From contig OY365810.1 of assembly GCA_959347315.1 (NCBI GenBank), positions 1,204,001-1,268,000 of the forward strand: a DNA stretch of 64,000 bases. Direction: 5' to 3'. Origin of the DNA: Bimastos eiseni (Eukaryota > Annelida > Clitellata > Crassiclitellata > Lumbricidae). The notes under the pieces were generated by a model that saw nothing but the letters and a program-made list of their open reading frames with translations, did not search any database and was not told the origin of the DNA. Positions 1 to 12,915 of this stretch are shown here, piece after piece (the first letter of the stretch is position 1; every line of letters begins with the position of its first letter). The position numbers and the translations under genes are program-made.

Positions 1-72
1 TACATGGGGGGCACTGAGCACTAAAACTGGGGGGGCAGGTGACCCCCCTGCCCCCCACTTGTTACACCCCTG
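1..72. mobile_element. right end of a hAT-like miniature element
   Basis: The G- and C-rich text ends in TTACACCCCTG at position 72. It resembles the element at 14995-15226: both carry the string ACTAAAACTGGGGG and both end in a TTAYACCCCTG terminus. The left end lies outside the window, so its target duplication cannot be tested; if the element is intact, the 8 bases after it (GCAGTCTC) should also precede the missing end. Confidence 0.55.
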
Positions 73-281
73 GCAGTCTCTCAATCTCTTTTGCTTTTCT
101 CAAAATTAATTTATTCTCGCCGAGACTTGTACACTAGCAACGCTTCTGAATGGTTCACCTTACCATAGAAGCGCTCTATAAATGTTTGAATACAATACAT
201 TGCTAAATTATTCCAAGTATTAAATAACACTAAACTCCCCACGTATGAATTACTTAAGAACAAGTGTTGACGTATTAACAG

Positions 282-1121
282 GTTGATGAACAAGACGCCT
301 TTCAACAATGGCCGGATGGTCATTGTAAGTTCGTCTATTCTGCAATGGACGCCATTGAAGCAGGACGTCACATGAGTGGATGGGCAATGCGTAACACTAA
401 CAACCACAATGCCCTTGTCCTGAAGAAGTCCTGCCTCGGTGTCCTCGTCTGTAGCAGGCCATGCGTCGATGCAGAGGCCAGGCCTCTCATTCACCTTCGG
501 CCAGCCATCTGTGATAAAGCCAGAGCCAAACAGATGGGTGCGTCTATTTCACTTATCCATGTGATTCACTTGAATAATTGTGAGTAAATTTAAATAAAAT
601 TATCTACTGGGTTACTTGGTGCGTCGAGTACGATTGGTTCTTCCTACTCTAACGATAGATGGTTCGAGTCCAATGAGAAGATAGTGCTTTCAAATATAAA
701 TAACTCTGAGAAAGTTGTTGGCTAGGATTTGTCTTAGCTTTCAATTTGATCTTTTGTTAGAGACATGATGAGTTGGGTGTAAGACACGACCTGTGTTGCA
801 TGGCTTGCACTTGATTTGGAACTGTTTCATTTGAATGATCTGTGTTGTGGTCATTCAGTAAGCAGTTTCTATCAGATATATCTACCACATCCATCCTCTC
901 TCAATCTACAGTAGGCCTGTTGCCAATTTGATAAGCACCTCTTGAGATATGGTGATGCATGGATATGTAGAAGAATCTATGTGAGAACGTAGTTAGTATA
1001 TAAAAAAGATAAACGTAACTGCGCAAAATCTCGATGTAACGTAGAAGTACCGGACTGGGATTTACTACTAAATTGTAGTCAATTAATATATATCAATGAC
1101 AACGATGCTATTTTATTGTAT

Positions 1122-1160
<39 letters not shown>

Positions 1161-2274
1161 CTCCGTACTCAAAAGTCATTGACCATACAGGATATGAATG
1201 TCTCTCACTCGTCGTGCATGGAACACGGAACCGTTTCTTTCACTTTGCAACAATTAACGCTCAGCAACAGTTGGCAAAATCTTTTGAAGTTGAAGTTAAG
1301 GACTCAGATTGAGTTGTGCTTTGCCAGATTTTCAGATGCCTTGCGCCACATACTCCTCTGCGTAGATTGTTTTACTCATTTTTGCTTAGAGCATATTATA
1401 CAGGTTTCTTACCTATCGCAAATGTTTAGTATTCAATACTATTTCGAATGGAAGCTTAGGTCGTAAAGACCTTCACCGTGAAGCACATATGTCTGTCTAG
1501 TTTTCTATAACGAATATCTAAGTGTTCAAAGTTGTTGTGAGCGTTGAAGGTTTTCATAGCCTAATTAGCTCCGTCTAATGATATATGGTTAATTAATTAG
1601 TCGAATTTAATGGAAATTGGTTGTTGCGTTGGTGTAGGCAAGGCGTGTCCAACGGTTGGCTGTGGTGGTCGGTTGCAGTTGAAACAATGCGAGGGTCATG
1701 GAGGTTACCCTGTGACGCACTTCTGGCGGACATCGGGTAACGCCATCTACTTCCAGAGCAAGGGCGTTCATAGTCACCCTCGCCCCGTTCGATTCTGGCC
1801 CCTGATTGAAAGAAGACAAAGAACAACAAACAACAGCTACAACGACAAGAACAAGAAGATAGTCAAGGTAATAATTAGCATAATGGAGAAATACTCAGTT
1901 GTATGTCTTCCCATTTGGATGTCTGTCTGTTTCTGTCTGGCTCTGTCTGTCTATCCTTTTATATGCCTGTCTTTCTATCTATCTGATCGTCTGTCAATCT
2001 GTCCTTTGTCCTGTTAGTGACTGCCTGAATGTAAAGGAGTTCGTTCACCATTCGTTCTTCTTCCTATGTAACCTACGTACGTTTGTCTGCATGCTCTAAT
2101 ACGGATGTGTCTGTATGAAACCATGTGTCAGTAAGCGTACACGCATATGAATTTGTGTCTGTCTGGCTGTCCATCTATCTATCTATTCATCTGTCTGTCT
2201 GTCTGTCTGTCTGCCTGCCTGCCTGTCTGTCTGTCTGTCTGTCTACCTGTCTGTCTGTCTGTCTGTCTGCCTGC

Positions 2275-2305
<31 letters not shown>

Positions 2306-4496
2306 CGTGACTGTAGCATCTCTATAGCTGCATTGTTGAGGTACGTATTACTTCCTATTGTTAGGCTATTGCAACATGAAGAGCGGTTCAGCTACATTGA
2401 ATAAGATTTCTTAGCTTGACAAAGAGCATTCGTTTTTCTAGATCAGTCAGTCAGTTCAACAGTGATTTCAATTTACTACTATCCATATTTCTTTCTTTGT
2501 AAATCCAGGAAAAAAAATTGACGAAGAGAAATCCTAAATCGGGTCCGAACTGCCTTTCATTAAAGGCTGATCGTCATTTCATTAAAAGATCCTCAGAATC
2601 AGGTCTGACTTTAACTTTTTGATTTATCTTTTTCATTCTTGTGATTATCAAATGCACCAGAAACAAAAATGATGTCAAGAGATTACAACAAACGACACAA
2701 ACTGTTTAAGTAATCGACAGCAACATCTTGACAAAAATATGCTGGTTGTAAATTTGAGGAATGGTTTTGAATGACAACACTGTCTCAATGCACATTTGCA
2801 GCTGTTTAATATGAAGTTAGTTAGTGAAGATATGTTTCTTCCAAGTTACTGCTATGATCGTTAGACTATTTTTTTGTATGTAACACGGGTTAGCAAGTTG
2901 AAAGATGTGATCCTTAAGTTTCGAGCTGACAGACCTCAACTGTCATTACTACGTCTAAGAGATAGTGCAGCTAGTTTAACGCAAACTACGATCATTAGCT
3001 GAACTCATAAGTTATTTTCTCCATTTTCTCCATTTTCTCCCATGCAGAGGTTCTTAGTTGAATTCTTTAACTATTTCGATAATAAGTACAATAATCAATA
3101 ATGTAGTTTCCAATGTCTTAAATACATCAATCAATCAATCAATGCAATTTATATAGCGCCTCTTCAAGATAACTATTCAGAGGCGCTTCCGACCCAGGCC
3201 CGGTCAAAAAGGAAAGTCTTGAGAAGTTTATAGAAAGTGCCAGACATGTCGCGCGGGAGAGTGGAGGTCAGATGGGAGGTTGTTCCACACACGAGGATTC
3301 CCAATTGCAAAAGCTCTGTTTTGCCTGGTTGCGGTATGAGCATGTGGAACCACAAAGTCGCCTCTAGAGGCCGAGCGAAGAGATCGGCGACCAGAAGAAG
3401 CCGAAGTTAAGGTGAACAGATCCCTAAGATAGAGAGGCGCATTGCCCACAACACAGTGCCAGACAATAGAGGAGATTCTATATTGAATGCGCTGCCTAAC
3501 CGGAAGCCAGTGAAGGACGTCCCGCGTGTACGTAGAGATGTGGCCAAATTTAGGAACACAATCAATCAAACGAGCTGCAGCCCTTTGAACCCCCTCCACA
3601 TGTAGGTGTGCTATCAGATATCTAGTCTTTTTATATCACCATATGTACCATCCACCCAATGCACCCATCCAATTAACCAACTAAAGACATTTTATGATAT
3701 ATTCTAAGCATAATATATTCGTCCAAAATGAATTGTAACGTGGTTCATCCTGTTTTCAGCTCCTTACGTCAAGATTGACTGCAACTACCAGAATAATTGT
3801 TCGACGACGGTGCCTTCTTGCGACATATACCGACCGATGATCGAAAACAGGACACGGTCCTCATGCCACTTCGATACGAAAACCCTTCCTCCTCTGGAGC
3901 ACCAGCCTCAAGGACACTTCTGGATGACCAGCATTCCAGAGGAGACGACGCCCCATAACATCTCAAGTTGCGAGTATCCGTCGTGGAGCGAACCAATGGA
4001 ATGCGATCCAGGAATGCTCCTACCATTGACCAGTCGAGAGTATCTCTACGACTGCAACGTACCGTATCACATCACGACACCCGTCAAGCAAGAGATCTGT
4101 CACCTGGAAAACAACCCGTTTGGTTTCTGTGGGCATTCACCGAATGGACTGAACTCCATCATGTCCTACTCTCCCTCGAACGGATGCATGGGAGCGTTCT
4201 TTCCACCGGATGTTGATGGGTGCCGAAGTCTACACCAGTCGTACTGTCAGGAAAACCACTACTATGCGGACCCTCATTACGTCCACCATGGGGCTCCCAC
4301 TCCTTACGAGACGGAGATGGTTTCTCCCTTTCTGCTGGACGCCTTTACCGTCGGGTCTACCCTCAGCGAGCTGGACCCTGTAGGGGTGGAGGAAGAACTT
4401 CGAAACCTCGCTCAGTCGTCGACGGATTCCTTCGAGCATCACGAGATGCTGTCGGTGTCTAGTAGGCTGTCTTGCAAAGAAGAGTGCAGTCACTGA
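282..4496 (+). CDS. gcm: GCM-family transcription factor (glial cells missing), 5' partial
   Basis: This is a zinc-containing DNA-binding transcription factor of the GCM family. I read four exons: 282-537, 1638-1867, 2509-2602 and 3760-4496 (TGA stop). Their phases join cleanly (0/1, 1/0, 0/1, 1/stop), giving 438 residues plus stop. Exon one carries the first half of the GCM domain (FQQWPDG, then [18 protein letters not shown] and [10 protein letters not shown]). Exon two carries the second half ([14 protein letters not shown], then [12 protein letters not shown]) followed by a basic tail. The short third exon is Lys/Arg-rich. The last exon is a Ser/Pro/Tyr-rich C-terminal region, probably transactivating, with a sumoylation-like VKQE motif. 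Exon one starts with an acceptor (TTAACAG|GTT) in phase 0, so the initiator Met and the domain's first residues lie left of the window. In other animals GCM proteins specify glia, blood cells, pigment cells or parathyroid; the role here is inferred from the family only. Confidence 0.93.
1125..1159. repeat. (AT)n microsatellite
   Basis: About 17 uninterrupted AT units in the first GCM intron. The rest of that intron (538-1637) shows no coding signal. Confidence 0.9.
2156..2307 (+). repeat. (GTCT)n microsatellite
   Basis: A tetranucleotide array of GTCT with GCCT, ATCT and ACCT variants, in the GCM intron between 1867 and 2509. The open frames across it (Cys/Leu/Ser/Val-rich) come from the repeat and are not genes. 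Confidence 0.92.
3126..3602 (-). mobile_element. CR1/L2-like LINE, 3' end fragment
   Basis: On the - strand, 3599 to about 3170 reads as the C-terminal end of a non-LTR reverse transcriptase: [57 protein letters not shown] and KLLKTFLF. This is the usual tail of CR1/L2-type elements. The 3' end reaches the sequence GAGGCGCTATATAAATTGCA and a terminal (ATTG)n tract at about 3125-3143. The fragment sits in the last GCM intron, opposite to the gene, and is 5'-truncated. Confidence 0.88.
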
Positions 4497-6375
4497 GTGT
4501 CAGGCGTTGTCTCTCTGTTGTGTGGTCTAGATGGTAGACATCCACAGCATGTTTAAGGTCAGAGCACCATTGCAGTCAGAGCCGTTCAAAAGACAACACG
4601 AACCGCTTGGCTTTTAGACTATACGATAATTGTGCTTTATTGCCAGAGAATTACTAACTCAATACGTTTCAACCCTTCTCAGCAATTTGCTGCGATTCAT
4701 TATAATATTGTCATATGATCAATCGATTAGTCAATATCCGTTTTTTCCCTCTGGCACGCTGACAAAGGCGAAACTTGGTCAACTTGACACAACCTCACAG
4801 TGCTTTCGATGATTATTACTGAAACCCATTTGACATATCGTTCATCTTAAAACAGCCTTTATTTTAAATATCCACTAAATTCAACTTCAAAATTTTATGT
4901 GTAGTTACTCGTAATTCTTCCGCACAACATTATTTGCTGTTGGAAGTTTTAAATTTCGGGATCAATTTTAGGCAATAGCGAAAATCCGGACCCACTTGCT
5001 GGTCAAGGCTGGGAAACCTCTACAAAATATGTTCAGTCCTTAATTTGTACTGTTCCATTTCTCGCTAAATACGACACTGAGATGCCCTGGAATTCTCTGT
5101 TTATAGCCTGCATTGTAACATTTATATCAAATACTAAAGATTTCGTTCATTTTATCGTTAAGAAGCCATTAGCTTATTGCGTGCAATATATTTTACTGAA
5201 TCAATTTGACTTTATCGAACTCAAACGCATTGTTGTTTGTTGAGTTCTTGTGAACTTAAATGAAAATTGCTATTGTTCGTGTTTTGCTCAAGACAATTGC
5301 CTTTTTGTGACTTTGCTGTACTTTTCGTCATTCGTTGAATATTTTGACATTAAACTTTGTGACGTTTAATGTTTTACATTGCATATATTGAAGGGTAAAA
5401 GTGTTTCAAATGGTTGTAGTGACAGCAAAGTATCCCCTTGCATTTGACCTTTCATGGTTGCTGCAGTAAAGCAGCTACAAGTGAAACTGTATGTTTTCGA
5501 AAATTTTATTTTATATTAATCATTTTAGAGTGCAATATTGGAATAAGTGAATAATTTAATCTTTATCGCAATTGATTTTTATACGGTGACCTTAAAATTT
5601 GAAACCTTGAAAATTCGTCAAGGATTAGCAAGATTTTTTGCGTTGTGACGAAGATTTTATGCATCAATGAACAGTTGAGAGAGGCAACAGTATTGTCATG
5701 CTGAACATTGTCAACGCCATTTTAAGAGCATCCTTTTGTGCAGTTCGTCATAGGGTAAGATCTTCATCAAGATTTGCTATGTATTCTAGAAAAGTTATTC
5801 TATAGAACGCATGCACGTGTTATGTAATAGTAACACAACATTTGCTTTTAATCCGATCTCATAGTATCAACTTTTATGAAATGAAATTGGGAAAAAAACC
5901 CACGGAAGATCGCATTCATCTATAAGAATCGTTTTGTCTTAAAGCTCATTTGTTTTAATTATCGGATGAAATACAATATCAATTAATGTCGTGCTGTTGC
6001 AGACACATTCCGATATTTGTAACAATCAGTGATAAAAACTAGTAAAATTTAGCAGAAGAAGAGCTGTTATTATTCGTCAATGTTGGCAGAAAACGTTACT
6101 AAACCAAGCAATGTATTTCACTGTAATGCTTAAATAGTTTGCTCAAAGCTGTGTGTTGCGTCGCGCAGTTGTTGTCTTGCATTTATTGCCACTTGCTTTT
6201 GTAGCCGACTTTTTGCCTGATCTCTTTAACTGATTATATCTACAACATGTGAACAATTCTGACAGTGTAATAATAAGCATCTGGTGTATCTACAGCATTC
6301 CCAATGACAACGGCATTCGTGCATTTTTTACAAATATATTGTGATTTTGAATAAACGAGATACTTGTTTGCGGTT
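4497..6375 (+). other. probable 3' UTR of gcm
   Basis: After the TGA at 4494-4496 comes AT-rich DNA without coding signal or recognisable transposon up to the first AATAAA, at 6350-6355. I take this as a long 3' UTR, but an earlier unmarked polyadenylation site is possible. Confidence 0.5.
6350..6355 (+). terminator. candidate polyadenylation signal of gcm
   Basis: AATAAA in the context TTTTGAATAAACGAG. It is the first perfect hexamer I find downstream of the GCM stop codon. Confidence 0.4.
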
Positions 6376-6736
6376 ATTTCATTCGAATTATACTAGATAC
6401 ATAAACCGAATTAGTCAAGCCAGATTATAAGTATACAATTCTCACATATGTCTAAATATCGTACGGTATACATTCTCATGTCCAAGCCAGGTTTGTCTAT
6501 GAAGGAAACTAGGCAACCGCCTAGGGTCGCCGATCTTGCAAAATGAACATAAAAACGATTTTTAGAAATTCATAAATAGAGCAATGTTGGCTAATTTTTA
6601 AATCGTGTTAATCCTAACAACTTCATAAATAAATCATCAAAATAATTGATTATTTCTTTGTTGACTGACTGCGTTAGCTAATCCATAGGCTATTCTTAAA
6701 TTGATGGTATACTAGAATTTAATTCACCCAAATTAA

Positions 6737-6764
6737 TCTCTCTGTCTCTGTCTCTGTCTCTGTT

Positions 6765-6843
<79 letters not shown>
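6737..6843 (+). repeat. compound (TCTG)n(TC)n microsatellite
   Basis: TCTCTG units pass into TCTG units and end in about 25 TC units. Confidence 0.92.
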
Positions 6844-6845
<2 letters not shown>

Positions 6846-6993
6846 AACGCTGACGAGGGAATTTTCGACTACGATAGCGCATTCTAAATTGTTTTGAAGC
6901 AGGAGCCAATAAATAATAGCATATATTCACAAATTCAACAAATGTAACAAATGTTCAAACAGTTCATGAAGACTCTCTCTCTAATTAAATCCT

Positions 6994-7250
6994 CATTTAA
7001 TTTCAAACTGACAAACGGCAGTATGATCACTGGTACAGCATGAACGAACGATGACAAGTTATTACAGGGGTAGAATTTAACCGTCGGCAGCCATGTAAGG
7101 CGCCTATTACGTTATACGTTTTATTTGACCAACACCGAAAGTAGGACTAGTCAACCTTACGATACGGGTATCGAACTCTGTCCTTCAGCTTTGCGCCCCC
7201 ATTATGTTGTCGGACTCTACGACTTCCTACCCAATAGCTGAAAGACTCAG
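6994..7250. repeat. SINE/MITE-like interspersed repeat, copy 1
   Basis: This copy runs TTTAATTTCAAACTGACAAA, then GACAAGTTATTACAGG, then GTCGGCAGCCATGTAAGGCG. The same order recurs at 12750-12915, 36295-36470, 37478-37660, 44610-44700 and, inverted, 38815-39000. It has no open frame. I cannot assign a known family. Confidence 0.65.
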
Positions 7251-8227
7251 GGCTTCCATGAACTTCTATGAACCCATGCAAGGGAATATCGACAACACCT
7301 GTCAGGCTGCTACGTCTGAACTGACCTAATTAAAATGTACGCGCGAGCTGACCCGATTAATGGCGACCTTATTGAATGTTTTTGATACTCCAAGCCGTGA
7401 AACATCAAACGGACGGTCGCCATATTGGTCCGGTTGATGATATGATGAACGGTCTTGATAACAAGCTGCCCACTGTTTGATGGTCACTTACTGACCGGAA
7501 CTGACCAAGCGTATCGGTCGTAGGTGGACTAAGCACGAGGCCAGTGAACCGCGTCGGGTTTCCTATGGGTGCCTCTTAGCCCGGGCGATAATATGGGTAA
7601 TTAGAGACCTTTGTTCGAGCGGATGGTACAACCGGTTTGATAACATCCAGCCATTATGAACGAAAATGACGGCCCTCACCAGTGGGCATGGACCGCTCAG
7701 TGGTGATAGTATTTACCGAGGTGAACATTAAAGAGCATTTCAAGCGCCTGTCATTATATATCTATTCGATCAATCGTCCACTTTGCAGACAAACAGACTC
7801 CGTCGTTTAACCCGTGAATGTTGGATCCACTTCTGGTCTTCCTTCTGCTCTTGCATCAGTTTAGCATCGACCCCTACAATACAATTATAACTGGATCGTG
7901 CGATCCAAGGAAAGCGTTTGATAGCGTCCGGTATTTGAGATTTCCACGAAAGGTGTCATTAATCGAAATTAGAGGGAGACAGGTATTGTTTCCAAGATCT
8001 ATAGAGAGACTTTGATGTTTGCAGTTTCGATATTCGGGAAAAATTGCACAAAATTGTCAGTTATTAGAGCAGAGATAAACGAAATTGGTCTGTGCTTAAT
8101 TAGGTCTGACGTTGTCTGCCCGTATACCTGCAGCAATTTGGACAGTTATAATATTTACTTAGCGCCAATTGTGATATCCGCGTAGAGACGGTTGCGGAAT
8201 TGGCTAAACGTTTAGTAAGGTGGGCGA

Positions 8228-8310
8228 TCGACAGTGCATAGTGGTTGGCGTGATGGATTGTTAATCTAGAGGTCGGGATTCAAATCCCCTTAACGGCAGA
8301 TATTTGGTTT
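8228..8310 (+). repeat. tRNA-like promoter boxes (possible SINE head)
   Basis: TAGTGGTTGGCG resembles an RNA polymerase III A box, and GGTCGGGATTCAAATCCC resembles a B box. The region between does not fold as a convincing tRNA by eye, so I read it as a tRNA-derived SINE head. A similar pair lies at 11225-11305. Confidence 0.35.
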
Positions 8311-8742
8311 GGGACTCCTGTTCCATACGTGCCATTGGATAATTCAGCTATTATGAGTGCACTGCATGGACACTGTCGATGGAAAGACGAGAGGATGAGG
8401 AAGAAGACCTTCCCTTATACGCCGAGGCTAAGAAAACAAAGTTGTTAACATATCACACTCAATGCTGTCTCTTCAGGTATAACTTAAAGATTTGCTCTTC
8501 TACTTCTGAGAGAGTGGTGCTGTTCGAACATTTCATCTCACATGAATCTCTTTCTAGTTCAAAGATCGTAAGCAGGTCTTGCTGCAATGTAACATGTCTT
8601 CTGTTGTACTCTGTTGCATTTGTAATATGATGTAAGCGTATACACTTGAATATACTTGTCCACATAAAGAGAACTTGTTGACCCATCTTCTGTTTTATAT
8701 ATATATATATATATAATATTTGTCCCTTCGACAAATAGATAT

Positions 8743-8801
8743 ACAGACAGACAGAGAGACAGACAGAGAGACAGACAGAGAGACAGACAGAGAGACAGAC
8801 A
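8743..8801 (+). repeat. (GACAGAGA)n-type microsatellite
   Basis: Alternating GACA and GAGA units. A short (AT)n run lies just upstream at about 8697-8715. Confidence 0.9.
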
Positions 8802-9290
8802 TAAAGACGGATTGACATATTCAATCAAACATATTGACATTGACATATTGAGGCAGAGAGCCATTCCCAGACAACCCATAAATCCCAACAATGATCAGCT
8901 AAGTGTAGGCGTTTACCCCCATAAACTGATTAAAATGCTCTTTTCTGTCTACGGCACTTCGACTCCGAATACAAAGGAAATCAAGTTTATGTTTTGTTTC
9001 GCTTCCACGGCTCCAAACAAGGCGCATTTGTTAATTGGTTAATTGTTTTCACTTTGAAGCATTTGCGGATGTGGTAGAAAGACCAGACCCGTCTTTTATG
9101 ATGGAAGGAAAACAAAGGAATGATTGGATATTGTACCCGGAATTCCAGATAGCAAAACAAAGACATTTCTGTGTAGACAATTAGATACATTGTCATTTCC
9201 AACTTCTTCCTTGTCGAAGTTGACCCAACATTCGCTCCGTTCTTCAACGTGATTGTGTCATTAGGCTTAGTAGGCCTATAATGATAATGA

Positions 9291-9333
9291 CGGCGACGAC
9301 GACGACGACGACGATGATGATGATGATGATGAT
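9291..9333 (+). repeat. (GAC)n(GAT)n trinucleotide repeat
   Basis: GAC units followed by GAT units. Read on the - strand, the tract gives runs of Arg and His codons in a spurious open frame. Confidence 0.9.
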
Positions 9334-10193
9334 AATAAAATTCAGGCGGCAATATACCATGCCGAACGGGGCGGGACGATGTCTGATATGATATGCGACT
9401 GTGTCCGATACAATGGTCACGTCTCATCTGCCAGAAACATCACAGAAAGCGGGCTTAGCCACCGAGTATTAATAATGATGATAACGATGACGAATGTGAT
9501 GATGACGACGATAATGATCATGACTATAATTTTGTAGGTCATTATTCGTTCATTTCATGAGGCGGGCAATGAACCAAGCCCGTGCAGGACTCGCCAGTTG
9601 CTCCCAACCTCGGCGTAAAGTGATACGTCGAGGTAAGAGAGAGAGAGATGTTTGGGCAATTGTGCAAACAAAATGATCGTTCGTTGACAAAGCGTGTTAC
9701 GGATAGATTACAGTGCATTTGTATATAGATGGCAAATTGTTATTAGACGCCGTGTCATCATAAAGTTGTTTTGGTCGAAAGGGAAGAATTTTTTCATAAT
9801 ATTATTATAGCAATCGTGAAGAATAAATCTCCACAGCGCTATCTAAAAGACTGAGACGAACCAAATCAAAGGAATATTCTATTTATGTTATTTAATTATT
9901 GAATTCAAACTTAATTAAAATTTAGCACCTCTTAAGACTGTGAGTGATAATGCCGACATCATCCTGCGATATTGCTTCTAAAAATCATATTTTTATATCT
10001 ATTAAAATAATTATGAACTTCTGGCGCTCTAGAGTAATTGCTCCCTGTCTTAATTAAGTTCTCACCATAGGTATTAGGTAGATTACCATTAAGGCGTTGT
10101 TCCCTACTCTGACACCCTTGCCGAGCCCTTGCCCATAAACAGGGACAGCCCTCTGACCCTGACAGCCCCCGCCTCCCCTTCAGAGGAACCCCT

Positions 10194-10284
10194 CCACTGT
10201 TCGCACTCTGACAGTGCCAGTCCCAAGTTCAAGCTAAAGGAGGAGGGCGACGCTAATGACCTTTGTTATCACACGGTGTCGCTG
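10194..10284 (-). repeat. GGGACTGGCACTG family, copy 1
   Basis: The reverse complement carries the shared core TTGGGACTGGCACTGTCAGA, preceded by a CCTCCTCC tract and a GACACCGTGTGA-type segment. It is one of five copies in the window (see 14054, 23433, 24506 and 25700). No coding sense. Confidence 0.6.
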
Positions 10285-11224
10285 AATAGACACTACTCCA
10301 TTCGTGAAACTACGAGTAGGCTTATTCTGAGTAGGCCCATACCAACCTCTCCGTTTGCAACCCTTACTGCCCCAATCACCCATCCTCAGCCTCTATTATT
10401 TATCTTGGACTCGGATGGAATAAAAATGGAGTAACAATCGAGGCCCTATAATAACAATTTTTCCTCCGTCCTCACTACTTTCCCTGCATCAACCGCACAA
10501 TTGGCGCTGACTTCTAATTGCATTGGCGCCATTGACCCAAATCGTCGGCACGTGTCAATACCTGACACCCACAGTGTCCCACCACTTAGGCAAATAACCC
10601 ATTGCGCACGGTTCTTCTCCAACCCCATGACACGGCCCCCGAGTCACCTGCCCTGGTCAACGCCTGCACGACCCGATCACTGGTCACTTAAGTGGACAAT
10701 TAGAGGGGCGGGTAAGCGACAGGGGTTCGACCGAGACAGGACTACCCCTACGCGGCGCACCCTCGCTCGGTTTCTCCCGTTTGCGGTCAAGTATTAGGCG
10801 CACGCGCCGGTAGATGGGGGTTGACTGGGTAATTGTTGTCATTGGGCGATCGTTACCCTGTTGAGGCAGAGACGTTTGACTCCGCGGCGCAATGTCCATA
10901 ATTGTCCGTAACTTCAGAACTGTTCTGACTGGGGGTCTATAGACTCAGTCATTGCAATCACTATTTAATTTGCCTGTCCGACACAGTGCTTGTGGTGGAC
11001 TGGACCAGGGAGGACGTCGTGCGTCGTAGGTAGGCGCATATACGGGCGATGAAGCGCGTCAGGTAACGGTTTAAGTACGGATGACTTGTGACGCTTGCTT
11101 GCTCGGCTGGATTCAGCTTTGGGATCGATGGCCAGGGGTCCCTCACCCCTGTTGAGGGGGAAGATAGGACAACTGTGTCAACTTTCAATAGGACTTGATT
11201 CCTAATCCCATTCATTGTGTGATG

Positions 11225-11305
11225 AGGGTGCGCCTTAGTCAAGTGGTTAGCCTGATGAACCGTCAATTGAAAGATCCGAGATTCAAATCTCCCTAGCCCG
11301 CTGCA
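11225..11305 (+). repeat. tRNA-like promoter boxes (possible SINE head)
   Basis: TAGTCAAGTGGTTAGCC resembles an A box, and GAGATTCAAATCTCC lies at B-box distance. It matches the arrangement at 8228-8310. No credible anticodon arm, so I do not call a tRNA gene. Confidence 0.4.
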
Positions 11306-12404
11306 CTGACAGTAGGGCTAAATGCGCAGTTCTTCTGTTGTTGAACCTGCATGACATTTGTTGTTTCTATTGCGAAAGTGGACCCGTGTGTTAATAGGAA
11401 TTTGATGTTTAATCGGATAAATGTGGTATACAAGTCTTCATAGTTAATGATTGATTGCATTTACATGATCAGAGAAAGAATCAGAATTGTGATTGAATTT
11501 CAGCGTGTCTCTTCTCTATTCACTTCTTACTTTATTTCTTTTTTTCCTACTTTTCTTCTTTCCTTCCTTTCTTCCCCGTTTCATTCTTCCATCCATCCTA
11601 TCTCCCACTTTTGACTCTTCCTTCCTCGCTTCCTTCCTCTCTTCCACACCTCTTTACTTCATTCGTTCGTTCATTGACTTAGCAAAAACATTTATATACA
11701 GCCCATAAATCCACATTTGCGGATGAAACGGCAACCGCAAGCCAATTCCCAGCGGCCGAGCATCAGCGGGGAATGTAATCCATCCTTCTCCATTAATTAG
11801 GTTCAATAGGTTGTATTGGAATACCGGAAGAGGCGCTATAGAAATGTGTAAATCTAATGCAATATAACATAATACAATACATTGCAAAACATTACAACAC
11901 AGACTGCTATCGTTCGTAGGCCTATGCAAAGCCAAAGCCCCATCCTCATCCCAACGTAGGTAAGTCCACTATCACTGAATCACTGAAGTGATGCTGAATG
12001 TTACGGCTGACATGACCCGAGGCCAACTGCCAATTACTGCAATTATAACGGTTCCAGTGGAACCATGCTTTCGTCTGTGTTCGTGACTCCAATGGTTGGG
12101 ATATCATGCAGAAATAAATCATGCGGAACAACGGAGCCATTCAATGACACGGATTTAGTCGTTGTTATTCGACGGGTAATCGCTTGAGCCAAAAAACAAT
12201 TATTGTCGTATAGCTTTTGACACGCTGTTATCTTATTCACAGTTGGGTAGCTGCAAAATTTTTGTGCGCTTTCAAGGCGCTATATTAAGTTCTTCGTGCA
12301 GTAATACATTGATCCGTAAGAGCTTATTTACAGAAATTTATGCGAAGTGATCATTGGAAGCAGAATACTTAAGGTAGGATACTTAGGCCTACATGTAGGT
12401 TCAG

Positions 12405-12640
12405 CCATCAACTTCTACTTCTACTATAGAAAAATTCATCGTTCCCCTCCCAAACAAGCAGAGACATTTTCATAAATCCAAACCCAATTGAAGCAAGAAT
12501 TATTTTCAATAATCAAGCTTCTATTTAAGCATAATTTTTCCATCAATCTAACTAATATCAAGGGAAAATATTTTCATCATTCCAACTTCCATTTCAATCA
12601 GAATTATTTTGATCGATCCACTATCCGTTGTACCGAATAT
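12405..12640 (+). repeat. degenerate 'CATCAATCCAGCTTCCATTT' minisatellite
   Basis: Loose repeats of an approximately 35-40-bp unit (CAATCAAGCTTCTATTTAAG, ATTCCAACTTCCATTTCAA). Clearer copies lie inside the hAT-like elements at 46.7-48.8 kb, so this is probably a decayed internal part of that family. Confidence 0.45.
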
Positions 12641-12749
12641 AATTTCCGCTAACATCCTTACAGGGCTTAACCATACAATGGCTAATGGTTGATAATTATG
12701 ATTTTAAAGTGACAAAAGTTAAGTTGCTATTGATGATTTATTTTGTAAT

Positions 12750-12915
12750 CAAGTTCAAACTGACACGAACGCAGTATGCTTATAAGTGCATTATGAACAG
12801 ACGAGCAGAAGTTTTTACATGAGTAGCATTTAAATGTCGGAAACCACTCGGGCACCCATCACGTCATGCAACCAACGCTGCCGCCTAGCGAAAGAAGGAC
12901 ATCTTATTCATTGCT
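12750..12915. repeat. SINE/MITE-like interspersed repeat, copy 2
   Basis: Contains TTCAAACTGACACGAACG, CACGTCATGCAACCAACGCT and GCCGCCTAGCGAAAGAAGGA, in the same order as at 6994-7250. Confidence 0.55.

Noticed and set aside
2125..2404. Cys/Leu/Ser/Val-rich open frames in a GCM intron
   Set aside because: Produced by the GTCT repeat; no homology and no start context.
8228..11305. tRNA genes at 8228-8310 and 11225-11305
   Set aside because: A- and B-box-like strings are present, but no convincing acceptor or anticodon stems; SINE heads are more likely.
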